Shown here: positions 17,528 through 26,034 of the stretch, piece by piece
Layout: each line of letters begins with the position of its first letter
How positions within the stretch are numbered: position 1 is the first letter of the stretch
Notes under the pieces: generated by a model
Database searches by the model: none
What the model saw: only the letters and a program-made list of their open reading frames with translations
Told to the model about the DNA's origin: nothing
Position numbers and translations under genes: made by a program
Assembly: GCA_021789895.1 (NCBI GenBank)
Contig: JAJYIU010000016.1
Coordinates: 1-64,000, forward strand
DNA from: Acidobacteriota bacterium
Lineage (GTDB): Bacteria; Acidobacteriota; Terriglobia; Terriglobales; SCQP01
Direction of reading: 5' to 3'
Length of the DNA: 64,000 nucleotides

Positions 17528-18031
17528 TCATTGCAAGCCCCTGATTCCAGCCGCTGCCGGCGGCACGATTGGAGCGGGCGGCGGAGGCACAGCTCGATCC
17601 GCTATCCAGGCATGCTGCGCAAATGCATGAAACCAAAGAGGTATCGCCGCTTGCGGCGGAGTCTGCCGAAGCTGGATTGAGGCGGACTGATTTTCCAGAA
17701 ACTCTTTCAGCGCAGCCGCGGCGCTGTGCCGCGGATCGCGTTCACGGTAAAGCAAAGTCAGCGTGCAGCCATCGCGCGCCAGAGTAGAAAGCGGCTCCCA
17801 GGCCTCAGGCTTCAATTCCAGCTCGCGCATATACCAATGGCAAAAGTCTGCCCACTTCGCCGTCTGCTGATGAAACAAACGGCTCAATGCCGCGCTAGGA
17901 GCTATATCTTGGCACCAGCCAGCCAGATGCAGATCGCCTTTATTCAAGTTGCGCGGCCAGGTGCGAGCAATCAGATAACGCCAGCCATCGTTGCGGCCGG
18001 CGGGGGCATAGATGGATTTCAATCGAAGCAT
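17528..18031 (-). CDS. DUF488 family protein (YeaO-like), extended C-terminus
   Basis: 167 residues. The first 120 match the short DUF488/YeaO family: KSIYAPAGRNDGWRYLIARTWPRNL, then CHWYMRELELKPEAWEPL, DGCTLTLLYRERDPRHSAA and ALKEFLEN are the standard blocks. The function of this family is not established. The last 50 residues, rich in Pro/Ala/Gln, are not part of the domain and may be read-through into non-conserved sequence. The ATG at 18031 is preferred to a TTG two codons upstream. A second, canonical-length family member lies at 29767-30141; the two share block order but differ clearly, so they are not a recent duplication. Confidence 0.75.
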   Translation of the reverse strand: MLRLKSIYAPAGRNDGWRYLIARTWPRNLNKGDLHLAGWCQDIAPSAALSRLFHQQTAKWADFCHWYMRELELKPEAWEPLSTLARDGCTLTLLYRERDPRHSAAAALKEFLENQSASIQLRQTPPQAAIPLWFHAFAQHAWIADRAVPPPPAPIVPPAAAGIRGLQ

Positions 18032-18159
18032 GTCCAATCCTTACCGACTCCAGTTAATAACAGCCTGGTTAGATCGAAACCATTTGACAATGGCCAGGCT
18101 ATGCCAGCTAATGAGCAAAAAATACCAGCCGCAAGCGGCCAGGGATCCACACCCAGCGC

Positions 18160-18525
18160 CTACCCGACATGCAAAGAATTTTGCCGGAAATGCAGATGCA
18201 ACAGATGCGGCTTGGAGTAACGCAGCTGCATCGTATGCCAGTCATATTCCCAGCTTTGGCCGCAATTTATGCAGGTCTGGCGGCCATGCCGAGGCCATCC
18301 CCGGCGGCTGTGCCGGCAGTTTGCCGTCATCAGGCCCCAGAGCTGAAAGCACGATTCATTCGCGATTTCCCGCAGATTGATAGCTGCCGCGGCGCACATC
18401 TGGATGGCTTGCCGGCGCCATATACTCAGGAATGCGCCAAGAGGATGATTTCCGTGCTCTGCAACCGCCATCGGTTCGGCCGGGCGCGGGAGCGACTGGG
18501 TCAAAATAGCGAAAGGCTTTGGCAT
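18160..18525 (-). CDS. Small Cys/His-rich protein with a CxxC segment, function unknown
   Basis: 121 residues, not recognised as a named family. Near the C-terminus TCINCGQSWEYDWHTMQL contains a CxxC followed by aromatic and His residues, resembling half of a zinc ribbon; the middle has three further Cys. There is no signal peptide or membrane helix. The start at 18525 is supported by AAGGAG eight bases upstream; a longer frame to 18585 has no such site and overlaps the aldolase gene. It follows the aldolase by 41 bases and is probably co-transcribed with it and the reductase. Confidence 0.55.
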   Translation of the reverse strand: MPKPFAILTQSLPRPAEPMAVAEHGNHPLGAFLSIWRRQAIQMCAAAAINLREIANESCFQLWGLMTANCRHSRRGWPRHGRQTCINCGQSWEYDWHTMQLRYSKPHLLHLHFRQNSLHVG

Positions 18526-18566
18526 AAAGATAGCTCCTTGAACAACGATGCGATGGGAGAGCGGCT

Positions 18567-19430
18567 TCAGGCTGCATTCCGGCAACTTCCTCCAAACTGC
18601 CTGATTTTCACAAGCGCAGTTTCTTTAATCGCCGCTATGGCCGGCTGCAAGAGCCGGCGAGGATCGATTTCCCGCAAATTGTTGGCCAGCGACTTCCGCA
18701 ACGCGCCGGTGAACGCCATGCGCAATTCCGTATCTATATTGATAATGGAAATCCCACTGACAATGGCTTCGCGAATAATTTGCGGGCCGACGCCGCTGGC
18801 GCCGTGCAGAACCAAGGGCACCTCGACGCGCTGATGGATGGCTCGTATTCGAGGCAAATCCACCTGCGGTTGGACGGCGGACATCTTGATGGCGCCGTGC
18901 ACCGTACCCACTGCGCAGGCTAGGGAATCCACACCGGTAGCCTGCCAAAACCTGAAGGCCTCATCCGGCTCGGTGAGAAGCGTTTGAGCTTCGCTGACGG
19001 AGACCCAATCCTCCGTCCCCCGCATTCGCCCAATCTCTCCCTGGACCCAGGCGCTCCGCTCATGTGCCCACTGGACCATCCGTTGCGTGTCGCGCACATT
19101 TTGCTCGAAGGGGAGCTGAGAATGATCGAGCATAATGCTGGAATAGCCCAGCTCAATGGCGCGTTCGAGCAGGCGCCTATCCTTGCCATGGTCAAAGTGC
19201 AGCACCACCATAGCTTTGGAACTGCGGGCCGCGGCTCTTACCAGGGCGGCCATCACTTCCAGTCCCGCGTAAGCAATCGTTCCTTCGCTGGTGGCGATGA
19301 TCACAGGAGCATTCGACTCTTCCGAGGCCTGAATAATGCCGAGCGTGGTCTCGAGATTTTGCGTGTTAAACGCCGGATAGGCCATACCGGGATGAGAAGC
19401 TGGAAACAATTCTCGAATATGAATGAGCAT
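18567..19430 (-). CDS. Class II fructose-bisphosphate aldolase family protein
   Basis: 287 residues with the class II (zinc) aldolase TIM barrel. PAFNTQNLETTLGIIQASE near residue 19, the zinc-ligand stretch VLHFDHGKD near residue 75, a second His in AVGTVHGAIK near 180, LVLHGASGVG near 210 and SIINIDTELRMAF near 232 are all present. The family includes fructose-1,6-bisphosphate, tagatose-1,6-bisphosphate and related aldolases; the sequence alone does not settle the substrate. It lies 51 bases after the flavin reductase gene, in the same direction. Confidence 0.88.
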   Translation of the reverse strand: MLIHIRELFPASHPGMAYPAFNTQNLETTLGIIQASEESNAPVIIATSEGTIAYAGLEVMAALVRAAARSSKAMVVLHFDHGKDRRLLERAIELGYSSIMLDHSQLPFEQNVRDTQRMVQWAHERSAWVQGEIGRMRGTEDWVSVSEAQTLLTEPDEAFRFWQATGVDSLACAVGTVHGAIKMSAVQPQVDLPRIRAIHQRVEVPLVLHGASGVGPQIIREAIVSGISIINIDTELRMAFTGALRKSLANNLREIDPRRLLQPAIAAIKETALVKIRQFGGSCRNAA

Positions 19431-19481
19431 GTGGGGGTTTCACTTCATCCCGAGATCGAGCGTCGCGGCCAGGCTGCCGGC

Positions 19482-20246
19482 TCAATAGCCGGCGAACTCT
19501 TCGACGCGGATATTGTCTGCATCGGCGCCCCAATCCAGCAGCATCTTGCGCATATCGGCCACCATTGCCGGCGGCCCGGCGAGGTAATACATTGCCCCGG
19601 CGAGGGAAGGATCGGAGCCCTTTTGCACATGCAAATGCTTGCTCAGCATTTCCGGGCGAATCAGGCCGATTTCTCCCCGCCATTGCCAGCGTGGCAAACC
19701 CGGCGCGGTCATGGTGGGCACATAGAGGTAGTTCGCATTCCACATCGCGAGTTGGGTCAGATCGAGCAGGAAAGGCGCGTCTTCCGGCCGATGGTTCGAA
19801 TGAAACAAGACGATGCGGTGGGGAAGCTGTTCGTGGGCCGCTTGCTGGGCGATGCTGTAAAAAGGGGTGACGCCGATACCGCCGGCCAGCATGATGGCCG
19901 GGCGGCGGCCGTGGCGGTGCAGCACCAGGTCGCCGAAAGGTCCTTCGATGCTGACTGCGGAATGGAGCGGCATGGATGCCAGCACGCGTTTGAAGGCCGA
20001 ATTGCGCATGCGGGTCGCCACCATGATCGTCTGCTCGTGAGGCGCACTGGCAATCGAAAAACCACGAACATTGCCCTTCGAATCCGTTTCCGGCGGCTGC
20101 AGCAGGGTGATATCCACGAACTGCCCTGCCTTGTACTCCCATCCGGCCGGCCGTTCAAAGCGGAAGGCCATGGTGCTTGCGGCAATTTTTGTCCGGCTGA
20201 GCAATTTAGAACCAAACACCGGCCAGCTAACTTGCGCTGCGCTCAT
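19482..20246 (-). CDS. FAD/NAD(P)-binding ferredoxin-reductase-like oxidoreductase
   Basis: 254 residues of a ferredoxin-NADP reductase type fold without a 2Fe-2S domain. The FAD part has YKAGQFVDITLLQP (about 40) and RGFSIASAP (about 63); the NAD(P) part has IMLAGGIGVTPFYSIA (about 125) and YYLAGPPAMVADMRKML (about 220). It would pass electrons between NAD(P)H and an unknown acceptor. The ATG at 20246 is preferred because the longer frame to 20390 adds a low-complexity basic stretch. A sigma-54-like promoter lies 36 bases upstream (20282-20297), and aldolase and a small Cys protein follow. Confidence 0.85.
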   Translation of the reverse strand: MSAAQVSWPVFGSKLLSRTKIAASTMAFRFERPAGWEYKAGQFVDITLLQPPETDSKGNVRGFSIASAPHEQTIMVATRMRNSAFKRVLASMPLHSAVSIEGPFGDLVLHRHGRRPAIMLAGGIGVTPFYSIAQQAAHEQLPHRIVLFHSNHRPEDAPFLLDLTQLAMWNANYLYVPTMTAPGLPRWQWRGEIGLIRPEMLSKHLHVQKGSDPSLAGAMYYLAGPPAMVADMRKMLLDWGADADNIRVEEFAGY

Positions 20247-20281
20247 TTCAAAGCTCTTTCTTATCCGTCGCCTTTTCCTAC

Positions 20282-20297
20282 TGCAACCTGGCGGCCA
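20282..20297 (-). promoter_or_regulatory. Candidate sigma-54 (-24/-12) promoter for the reductase-aldolase operon
   Basis: On the minus strand the sequence is TGGCCGCCAGGTTGCA. Against the consensus TGGCACG-N4-TTGCA it keeps TGGC and the whole TTGCA with correct spacing (9 of 12 fixed positions). It lies about 36 bases before the reductase start, and the gene for a sigma-54 activator is 1 kb away. Confidence 0.5.
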
Positions 20298-20564
20298 AAC
20301 GTTCAGAGCAGAACGGCGCGGGCCTTCATTCGCCTTCAAATACGGGGATGAAAACAGCGCGACCGTCGCGCGATGCACTGGCAGCGCCATGCGCGCAGAT
20401 CAGAAAATTGGCAAAGATGACGAAATATTGGCACGCAATAAACAAGGGCTGCCTTTGAGCCGTCAGCTATGAGTCGCAGTATCCCGCACGGCGGACGAAG
20501 CAATAAGCATCTCTGGGCTTGTCCGGCAATGCTTTTAACATACCTGGAGCCCGCGACGAGCTTT

Positions 20565-20580
20565 TGGCAGGACACCTGCA
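20565..20580 (+). promoter_or_regulatory. Candidate sigma-54 (-24/-12) promoter for uspA
   Basis: TGGCAGGACACCTGCA matches the consensus TGGCACG-N4-TTGCA at 10 of 12 fixed positions, including the essential GG and GC with correct spacing. It ends 42 bases before the universal stress gene start, leaving room for a leader with the AAGGAGG site. Confidence 0.6.
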
Positions 20581-20622
20581 GTCCAGTTAGATGGCAAGGG
20601 TATCAACCCAAGGAGGCGAATC

Positions 20623-21129
20623 ATGCCGAAGTCAAAGGTCATGGTGGCTCTGCGCGATCATTCCGCCGAGCTGATGGGGCTGGCGGCGCAATTAACGTCC
20701 GCCCTGGGCGGTGAACTGATTGTCCTGCATGTCGTCCAAATTCCAATTGCGACACCCATTGATGCGCCGGACGAGGTGATTGATCGAGCCGGCCGTGAAG
20801 TGCTGGCTTGGGCGGCGAAAACCGCGAAGGGAAAAATCCAGGGAAGCCTCAAGACGCGACTCTTGCGCGCCCGCAATGTCGCCGAGGCGATCATTTCGGA
20901 AGCCCGGGAAGAAGGAGTGGACCTGCTCCTTCTCGGTCATCGCCGCCATCCTGATTTCGCCAGCATATTCTCCAACTCAATTTCCAATTACGTTACGCGG
21001 CATGCGCCGTGCAAGGTGATCGTGCAAGTATTGCCCCGGTCGTGGAAATACCAGCCGGGTTTATATACACTGGAGCAAGCTGGCGATCTGAAGGATGCAA
21101 GCCGCCACGATCAACCTCACGCGAGCTAA
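20623..21129 (+). CDS. Universal stress protein (UspA family)
   Basis: 168 residues, one Usp domain. It begins KVMVALRDHSAELMGLAAQL and ends its fold with LLLLGHRRHPDFASIFSNS followed by HAPCKVIVQV, the ATP-binding-type loop G-x2-x-x9-x-S of the family, although the usual GxxG is GHRR here, so nucleotide binding is uncertain. A strong AAGGAGG lies seven bases before the ATG. The last 20 residues are an extension. It is preceded by a sigma-54-like promoter and converges on the sigma-54 activator gene, suggesting control by that activator. Confidence 0.88.
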   Translation: MPKSKVMVALRDHSAELMGLAAQLTSALGGELIVLHVVQIPIATPIDAPDEVIDRAGREVLAWAAKTAKGKIQGSLKTRLLRARNVAEAIISEAREEGVDLLLLGHRRHPDFASIFSNSISNYVTRHAPCKVIVQVLPRSWKYQPGLYTLEQAGDLKDASRHDQPHAS

Positions 21130-21288
21130 GCGAAAATGACGGGCGGAAGCAAGATATGAATTCCCGCTGGCGGGCGGAATGATAAGCGCGCTGGGCTTCG
21201 CTGTACGGAGCCAGGGAGCGTTCTACTTTACCCGGCCGTTCATTTCAAACCTTTGCGCGACAATTTCATTTCTGCATTTACGGGGCAG

Positions 21289-23586
21289 CTAAAAATCCCC
21301 GCGGGCAATTCCCAGCCGGCGCATCTTTGCGGCCAAGGTAGTGCGTTTCAGGCCCAGGCGCACGGCGGCACCTCGAGCGCCGCCCACGATGCCATTCACC
21401 TCGCGCAAGGTACGCAAAATATGCTGCCGCTCCGCGGCCGCCAGCGTTTCGTCGGGCGATGCCGGTTCCCGCTGGATATGAGCGTTCCCCAGGGGCGGAA
21501 TTTGCAGCCTGGTTCCAGCGGTTAATATTGCGGCCCGTTCAATAAAATGCTCCAATTCCCTTATATTGCCGGGCCAAGGATAGTTGCACAATTGCTGCAA
21601 CGCATCGGCCGATATGCCCGTAATCTCTTTGCCCATGCGGCGGCTGTATGTTTCCAGAAAATATTTCGCCAGCAGCGGGATATCCTCCCGGCGCTGCCGC
21701 AAAGGCGGCAAGGTGATGGGAAAGACGCACAGTCGATAGTAGAGATCGCTGCGGAAACGCCCCTCCGCGACGAGCGATTCCAAATCCCGATTGGTAGCGG
21801 CGATCAATCGCACATCCACGGTGATAGTTTTCCCACTACCCAGCCGCTCAAATTGCTGTAGTTGGAGCGCCCGCAGCAGTTTAGGCTGGAGTTCCAGCGG
21901 AATATCTCCGACTTCGTCGAAAAATAAAGTGCCATGATGGGCCAACTCCAGGCGCCCGATCTGGCGGGTGGCCGAGCCCGTAAAGGCGCCTTTTTCGTGT
22001 CCAAACAGCTCGCTTTCCAGCAGGCTGGCGGGCAGGGCGGCGCAATTCACGGTGATGAAGCTTTTCTCCCGCCGCGCGCTGGCTTCGTGAATGGCCCGGG
22101 CGATCAGTTCCTTGCCGGTTCCCGTTTCCCCCAGGAGCAGCACGGTCGAATCGGTGGCGGCCACCGTTTGCACCTGCCGCAGCACCTCGGCCAGCGCGGC
22201 GCTTTTGCCCACGATCTTCCCGGTGTTAAAGCGGTTGCGAAGTTCGCTTTCCAGGTAGCGTTTTTCCCCCGCCATTTTATCTTTCAATTCGGCAAGGTGG
22301 CCATAGGAAAGAGCATTGTTGAGCGCCGCCGCGATTGGATCGGCGGCTTCGAGCAAAAGTTCGACGTCTTCGGGCGAAAAGGAATCCTCCCCACGACTGG
22401 CCAGATTTAAAGTGCCGAGGATACGATCGCGGTAGATCAGCGGGATGCGGCAAAGCGAGCGCACCCCCTGGTTCAGCAAGATCCGCGGAATTTCCAGGGG
22501 CCATTGATTTTCGCGCACCCGGCACAAGACCAGCGGTTTCCGCGCTTTAAATGCCCAGCCTGCGGGCGAATTTTGCAACGACACGCGCTGTTCTTGGGGT
22601 TGCAGCTTGCCGGACGAATCGGAGGACAAAGAACAAATTTTGAGTTTTCGGCTCGCCGGTTCGTACAAGGCCAGGCCGGCGTAATCATGCGGCTTGATTT
22701 GCCGTAGCGAGGCGGCAATGGCCGAAAGCAGCTGTTCAAAATCGAGATGCGCGATCAGCCGCTGGCTGATTTCCAGCAGGACCGTTTCCAAGACTTGCTT
22801 CCGGTTGGTGACATCCCGCGCCACCTTGGTAAATCCCAATAATTTACCGCCGGCATCGTGCAGGGCGGTCATGACGATCTGCGCCCAAAAGCGGCTGCCA
22901 TCCTTACGCACTCTCCAGCCTTCAAACTCGATCCGGCCCTTTTGAGCCGCTTCTTTCAATTCTTCCTCGAGCCTGCCGGACAGGCGATCTTCCGGCGTGA
23001 AGAAGATCGCAATCGTGCTGCCGAGTATTTCTTCGCTGCGATAGCCCCGCATCAAGCGAGCGCCTTCGTTCCAGGTCAGCACGCGCCCTTCGGCATCCAG
23101 CATGAAAATCGCATAATCCCGCACTTCTTCCGCGAGCCGGCGGTACAAGGCTTCGCTACGCCGAAGTTCCTGCTCAATTTCATTTCGCCGGCTAATATCT
23201 CGAATCGCGCCCAGGACGTAAAGCGCGCCATTCGCATGCAGGTACGAAAGGGCGATTTCCGCGGGAAAGCAGGCGCCGTCCTGCCGCTGAGCCTGCAACT
23301 CTAAACAATGCGATGCCGAATGCAGCGGGTGGAAAAATACATGGCGATCGAGCCGCGACAGCCCGTCAGAATCCAGGAATAGTTTCTCCAACGTTTGCTG
23401 CAGCAGAGCCTGGCGGGAGTAGCCCAACAAGCGGCAAGCCGGAGCATTGGCCGAAACAATGCGGCCGGAAGCATCGGCTGCGACGAGCGCATCCGGCAGC
23501 CAGTCCAAGGTGGCGCTATCCAGGGCTACATGAACTGGCGTCCCAAACGCAGATATATCCCGTGCCGCGGTTTCAACAACAGCCAT
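21289..23586 (-). CDS. Sigma-54-dependent activator with PAS-PAS-GAF sensory region
   Basis: 765 residues. Order: PAS (about 25-135), PAS with adjoining PAC (about 145-262), GAF (about 270-435), AAA+ sigma-54 interaction domain (about 460-690) and Fis-type HTH (about 720-762). The AAA+ part has Walker [17 protein letters not shown], the sigma-54-contact loop GAFTGSA, Walker [14 protein letters not shown] and the arginine-finger region FRSDLYYRL. The GAF-AAA-Fis layout resembles FhlA/NorR types, but the signal is unknown. There is no receiver domain, so it probably senses a ligand or redox cue directly. Two sigma-54-like promoters 1 kb away are the natural candidate targets. Confidence 0.93.
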   Translation of the reverse strand: MAVVETAARDISAFGTPVHVALDSATLDWLPDALVAADASGRIVSANAPACRLLGYSRQALLQQTLEKLFLDSDGLSRLDRHVFFHPLHSASHCLELQAQRQDGACFPAEIALSYLHANGALYVLGAIRDISRRNEIEQELRRSEALYRRLAEEVRDYAIFMLDAEGRVLTWNEGARLMRGYRSEEILGSTIAIFFTPEDRLSGRLEEELKEAAQKGRIEFEGWRVRKDGSRFWAQIVMTALHDAGGKLLGFTKVARDVTNRKQVLETVLLEISQRLIAHLDFEQLLSAIAASLRQIKPHDYAGLALYEPASRKLKICSLSSDSSGKLQPQEQRVSLQNSPAGWAFKARKPLVLCRVRENQWPLEIPRILLNQGVRSLCRIPLIYRDRILGTLNLASRGEDSFSPEDVELLLEAADPIAAALNNALSYGHLAELKDKMAGEKRYLESELRNRFNTGKIVGKSAALAEVLRQVQTVAATDSTVLLLGETGTGKELIARAIHEASARREKSFITVNCAALPASLLESELFGHEKGAFTGSATRQIGRLELAHHGTLFFDEVGDIPLELQPKLLRALQLQQFERLGSGKTITVDVRLIAATNRDLESLVAEGRFRSDLYYRLCVFPITLPPLRQRREDIPLLAKYFLETYSRRMGKEITGISADALQQLCNYPWPGNIRELEHFIERAAILTAGTRLQIPPLGNAHIQREPASPDETLAAAERQHILRTLREVNGIVGGARGAAVRLGLKRTTLAAKMRRLGIARGDF

Positions 23587-23613
23587 CGGGTGATTTCCCG
23601 CCGAGTTTCCGCT

Positions 23614-24078
23614 TCAAGCGCTCGCCGCCGCCGGCCGATAAGACCCCGCCACCGCACGGAAGCTGACCGCCAGCCGGTTCCAGCTATTGATCGCGATAAT
23701 CGCCAGGGTCAAATTGACTAATTCCTGCTCGCTAAACTGGCGGCGCGCAGTTTGATACACGTCGTCCGGCACACCGGTGCGCGAGAGCAGGGTTACGGAT
23801 TCGGTCCAGGCCAACGCTGCGCGTTCCCGCTCGCTGAAAAATGGCGCTTCGCGCCAAACGCTAACGGCGTACAGCCGCTGCTCGGTTTCTCCCAAGCCGC
23901 GAGCGTCTTTCGTATGCATGTCCACGCAATAGGCGCAACCATTGAGCTGCGAAGCACGCAGTTTCACCAACTCCAGCAGTTTACTGTCCAGCCCGCAGCG
24001 GTCCACATACTGTTGCAAAGCGCGCAGGGCTTGAATCGCCTCGGGGACAGCACTCCGATAATCGAGCCTGCTTTCCAC
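23614..24078 (-). CDS. AhpD/carboxymuconolactone-decarboxylase family protein
   Basis: 154 residues of the AhpD-like fold. The active-site helix reads QLNGCAYCVDMHTKDAR, with the CxxC and following His of alkylhydroperoxidase-type members; LVNLTLAIIAINSWNRLAVSF is the usual C-terminal helix. Such proteins reduce peroxides via the CxxC pair, though many members are uncharacterised. I use the GTG at 24078, preceded by GAGGAGGG at good spacing, over an upstream frame to 24105. It lies 27 bases upstream of the sigma-54 activator gene on the same strand, so the two may be co-transcribed. Confidence 0.85.
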   Translation of the reverse strand: MESRLDYRSAVPEAIQALRALQQYVDRCGLDSKLLELVKLRASQLNGCAYCVDMHTKDARGLGETEQRLYAVSVWREAPFFSERERAALAWTESVTLLSRTGVPDDVYQTARRQFSEQELVNLTLAIIAINSWNRLAVSFRAVAGSYRPAAASA

Positions 24079-24334
24079 ATTCCCTCCTCTTTCCCATCGC
24101 ACCAATCTATCAAGATGGGCGGCGGCTGTTCAGAGGACATTTGTCATCGCGAATGGTATAAATCGATCTTCGATCTTCGGGTGTATCGCACCCACAATAA
24201 AAGCGATCGTTCCGTGCGGATGCACCCTGAGAAAGAGCATCGAAATGGGCTTCCACTTCATCCCCGATGCAGGCGGCACCAAGAGCAATCATTGCATCGA
24301 TGGAGGATTTGAACGACATATTGGGAGGAATCAA

Positions 24335-24952
24335 ATGAGAAGCCACTTACGCAAGATCGTAATCATGATGATGCTCAGTCTGGCGGCCCTGGCGTCCCCG
24401 GGTATTCATGGCAAGATCAGCGGCGGACCCCCACCGAAATCCATGCCGGGAGCGTTTCCACCACCTCCACCGCGTTCGGTGGTATGGGCGGTTGGAAGCT
24501 CACAGTTGCCGCCGCGGACGGCGAAGGTATACACGATGAACCAAAAATGGACCATGTTCCAGCCGCATGTCCTGGCAATTCCGGTAGGTTCGACGGTCGT
24601 GTTCAAGAACAGCGATACGGTAGAGCACAACGTCTCCTGGAGATCCATCGGCGGCAATCGCGCGCTAGCAAAAAACCTGGGCAACGCCGCGCCGGGACAA
24701 ACGCTCAGCTTTCGCTTCACGCATCCCGGCGTCGTTCATCTACGCTGCACGCTGCATCCTGACATGAGCGCATACATCGTGGTAGTACCGACGCCATATT
24801 TCACCACCACGAAACGCTCCGGCGAGTATCAGCTCAACCTGCCTGCCGGGCGCTATCGCGTGATGGCCTGGCATGAAGGCCAGCGCGAGCAAACCCGCAC
24901 CGTGACCGTAGGCAAGAATTCATCCACGCTCAATTTCAAATTAACGAAATAA
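24335..24952 (+). CDS. Exported cupredoxin (type 1 copper) with C-terminal beta domain
   Basis: 205 residues with a signal peptide (about 1-25) and a Pro-rich segment. A plastocyanin-like domain (about 60-152) keeps all four type 1 copper ligands: His98 (in VEHNVSW), Cys138, His141 and Met144 (in RCTLHPDMSAY). Residues about 160-205 (GEYQLNLPAGRYRVMAWHEG) look like a carboxypeptidase-regulatory/CnaB beta sandwich. It is probably a periplasmic copper electron carrier, or a related sensor-free copper protein. The ATG at 24335 follows GGGAGGA at seven bases. Nearby cytochrome c and reductase genes fit an electron-transfer theme, but the partner is not known. Confidence 0.87.
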   Translation: MRSHLRKIVIMMMLSLAALASPGIHGKISGGPPPKSMPGAFPPPPPRSVVWAVGSSQLPPRTAKVYTMNQKWTMFQPHVLAIPVGSTVVFKNSDTVEHNVSWRSIGGNRALAKNLGNAAPGQTLSFRFTHPGVVHLRCTLHPDMSAYIVVVPTPYFTTTKRSGEYQLNLPAGRYRVMAWHEGQREQTRTVTVGKNSSTLNFKLTK

Positions 24953-25043
24953 TAGAATGGGCAGCGGCGGAAGCAAGACTTTCCGCCGGCGGTGGACGTG
25001 GGTCACCACCAGCAGGCAAACCAGAATCTTCCCGTCTGCACGT

Positions 25044-25697
25044 TTAGATCAGCTTACGCCGGGATGCATTCATCACCGCTTCCAGGCGGTTATGGGTGCG
25101 CAGCTTCTGGTTGATGTGATGCAGGTGATTGCGCAGCGTCTGCTGGCTGACGCCCAGATGCTGGGCAACAGCGGGAGAATTCATGCCTTCGGAAAAAAGC
25201 CGTAACACTCGCACTTCCTGTTCCGAAAGTTGCAAGATGGGCGCCGGCCGGGCGGCAGGATCCCCGATCTGATTGAGTTGGCGGGTCAATTCCAGCATGC
25301 GGTGCAGCATCTCTTCGGAATGTTTGCGATCGGTGATATCGTGCGCCAGATGCACCCACAGCTTCCGGCGATTGCGGGAGTTTTGAAAGCTGATGGTTGA
25401 GATGTTAATCCACAAGCGTTCGCCGGACTTGGTCCTGACGTGGAGATCGAAATTGGGCACGGCCTCACCACTTCCCGTGCAGTCGAGGATACTGCACCCT
25501 TCCTGGCAAACACGCGTTCCGAGCGCGCCGACGCCAGCCAAAATCTGATAGCAGGTTTTATGCAAGGCTTCCGGCGCGGTGTAGCCGAAAAGCTGCTCCG
25601 CAGCCCGATTCCAGGAGACAATTTCGCCTTCTGTGGTCAGCGCGAAGGCGGCGTCGGCGGTGCCTTCCAGCAGCGCAAAGAGTTCACTTTCCAGCAT
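25044..25697 (-). CDS. PAS domain LuxR-family transcriptional regulator (paralogue 2)
   Basis: 217 residues with the same layout and length as the gene at 15504-16157: PAS domain (about 5-130) and LuxR HTH (about 155-217; LSEQEVRVLRLFSEGMNSPA and TLRNHLHHINQKLRTHNRLE). The PAS domain carries a full Cys49, Cys64, Cys68, Cys73 set (TCYQIL..., RVCQEGCSILDC), suitable for a redox or metal/Fe-S site; this is inference. The ATG at 25697 matches the paralogue's start. A weak sigma-54-like site (CGGCCACCTGCTTGCA, minus strand, 25774-25789) lies upstream, weaker than those near 20.3-20.6 kb. Confidence 0.85.
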   Translation of the reverse strand: MLESELFALLEGTADAAFALTTEGEIVSWNRAAEQLFGYTAPEALHKTCYQILAGVGALGTRVCQEGCSILDCTGSGEAVPNFDLHVRTKSGERLWINISTISFQNSRNRRKLWVHLAHDITDRKHSEEMLHRMLELTRQLNQIGDPAARPAPILQLSEQEVRVLRLFSEGMNSPAVAQHLGVSQQTLRNHLHHINQKLRTHNRLEAVMNASRRKLI

Positions 25698-26034
25698 AAT
25701 GTTCGCCCAGGATACTGCATAATATATCGCGGTGCGATTGAATCGGCAAGGGGGCTCGCGGCCTCCGGTCACATGCAAGCAGGTGGCCGACGCGGAAGGT
25801 GAAGCGAAAAGCGTCGCCAGGCTTCGAAGCTGTCAGCGTTCAGCCGTCTGCTTTCAGCCAGAAGCTATGAGCTTCCAGCGCTGCGGCATCCCGTGTGGCC
25901 GGCGAAGCGATAAGCGCGGTAGGCCGCAGCACAGCGGTCTGGCGGGCGGAGCCGTGATTTTTGTCCCTTTTCCCATGATGAACGTTTGATTGCGGAGGTG
26001 CCCGGGAAGGCACACCCTTTTTTATGAGCAGAAG
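25698..26034. other. Intergenic region with degenerate short repeats
   Basis: 337 bases without a gene. The right half holds a run of AGCnGTC/TTC-like heptamers (about 25823-25880) and one copy of a roughly 55-base dispersed repeat also seen near 20464-20520 and 21153-21205. Confidence 0.5.
25823..25925. repeat. Degenerate AGCnTTC heptamer run plus dispersed repeat copy
   Basis: From about 25823 the sequence steps through AGCTGTC, AGCGTTC, AGCCGTC, TGCTTTC, AGCCAGAAGCTATG, AGCTTCC. It then runs into ATCCCG-(3)-GGC-(3)-CGAAGC-(1)-ATAAGC, a pattern shared with about 20464-20520 and, more weakly, 21153-21205. A related TCAGC run occurs at 38415-38436. Confidence 0.45.

Larger units (their letters stand above)
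20247..20622. other. Divergent intergenic region with two sigma-54-like promoters
   Basis: 376 bases between the reductase gene (minus) and uspA (plus), without a gene of its own. It contains sigma-54-like sites facing both ways (20282-20297 and 20565-20580) and one copy of a dispersed roughly 55-base repeat (about 20464-20520). Confidence 0.6.

Noticed and set aside
25774-25789. Third sigma-54 promoter before PAS-LuxR paralogue 2
   Set aside because: Only the GGC and TTGCA parts match (8 of 12) and it lies 77 bases from the start; too weak to annotate as a separate feature.
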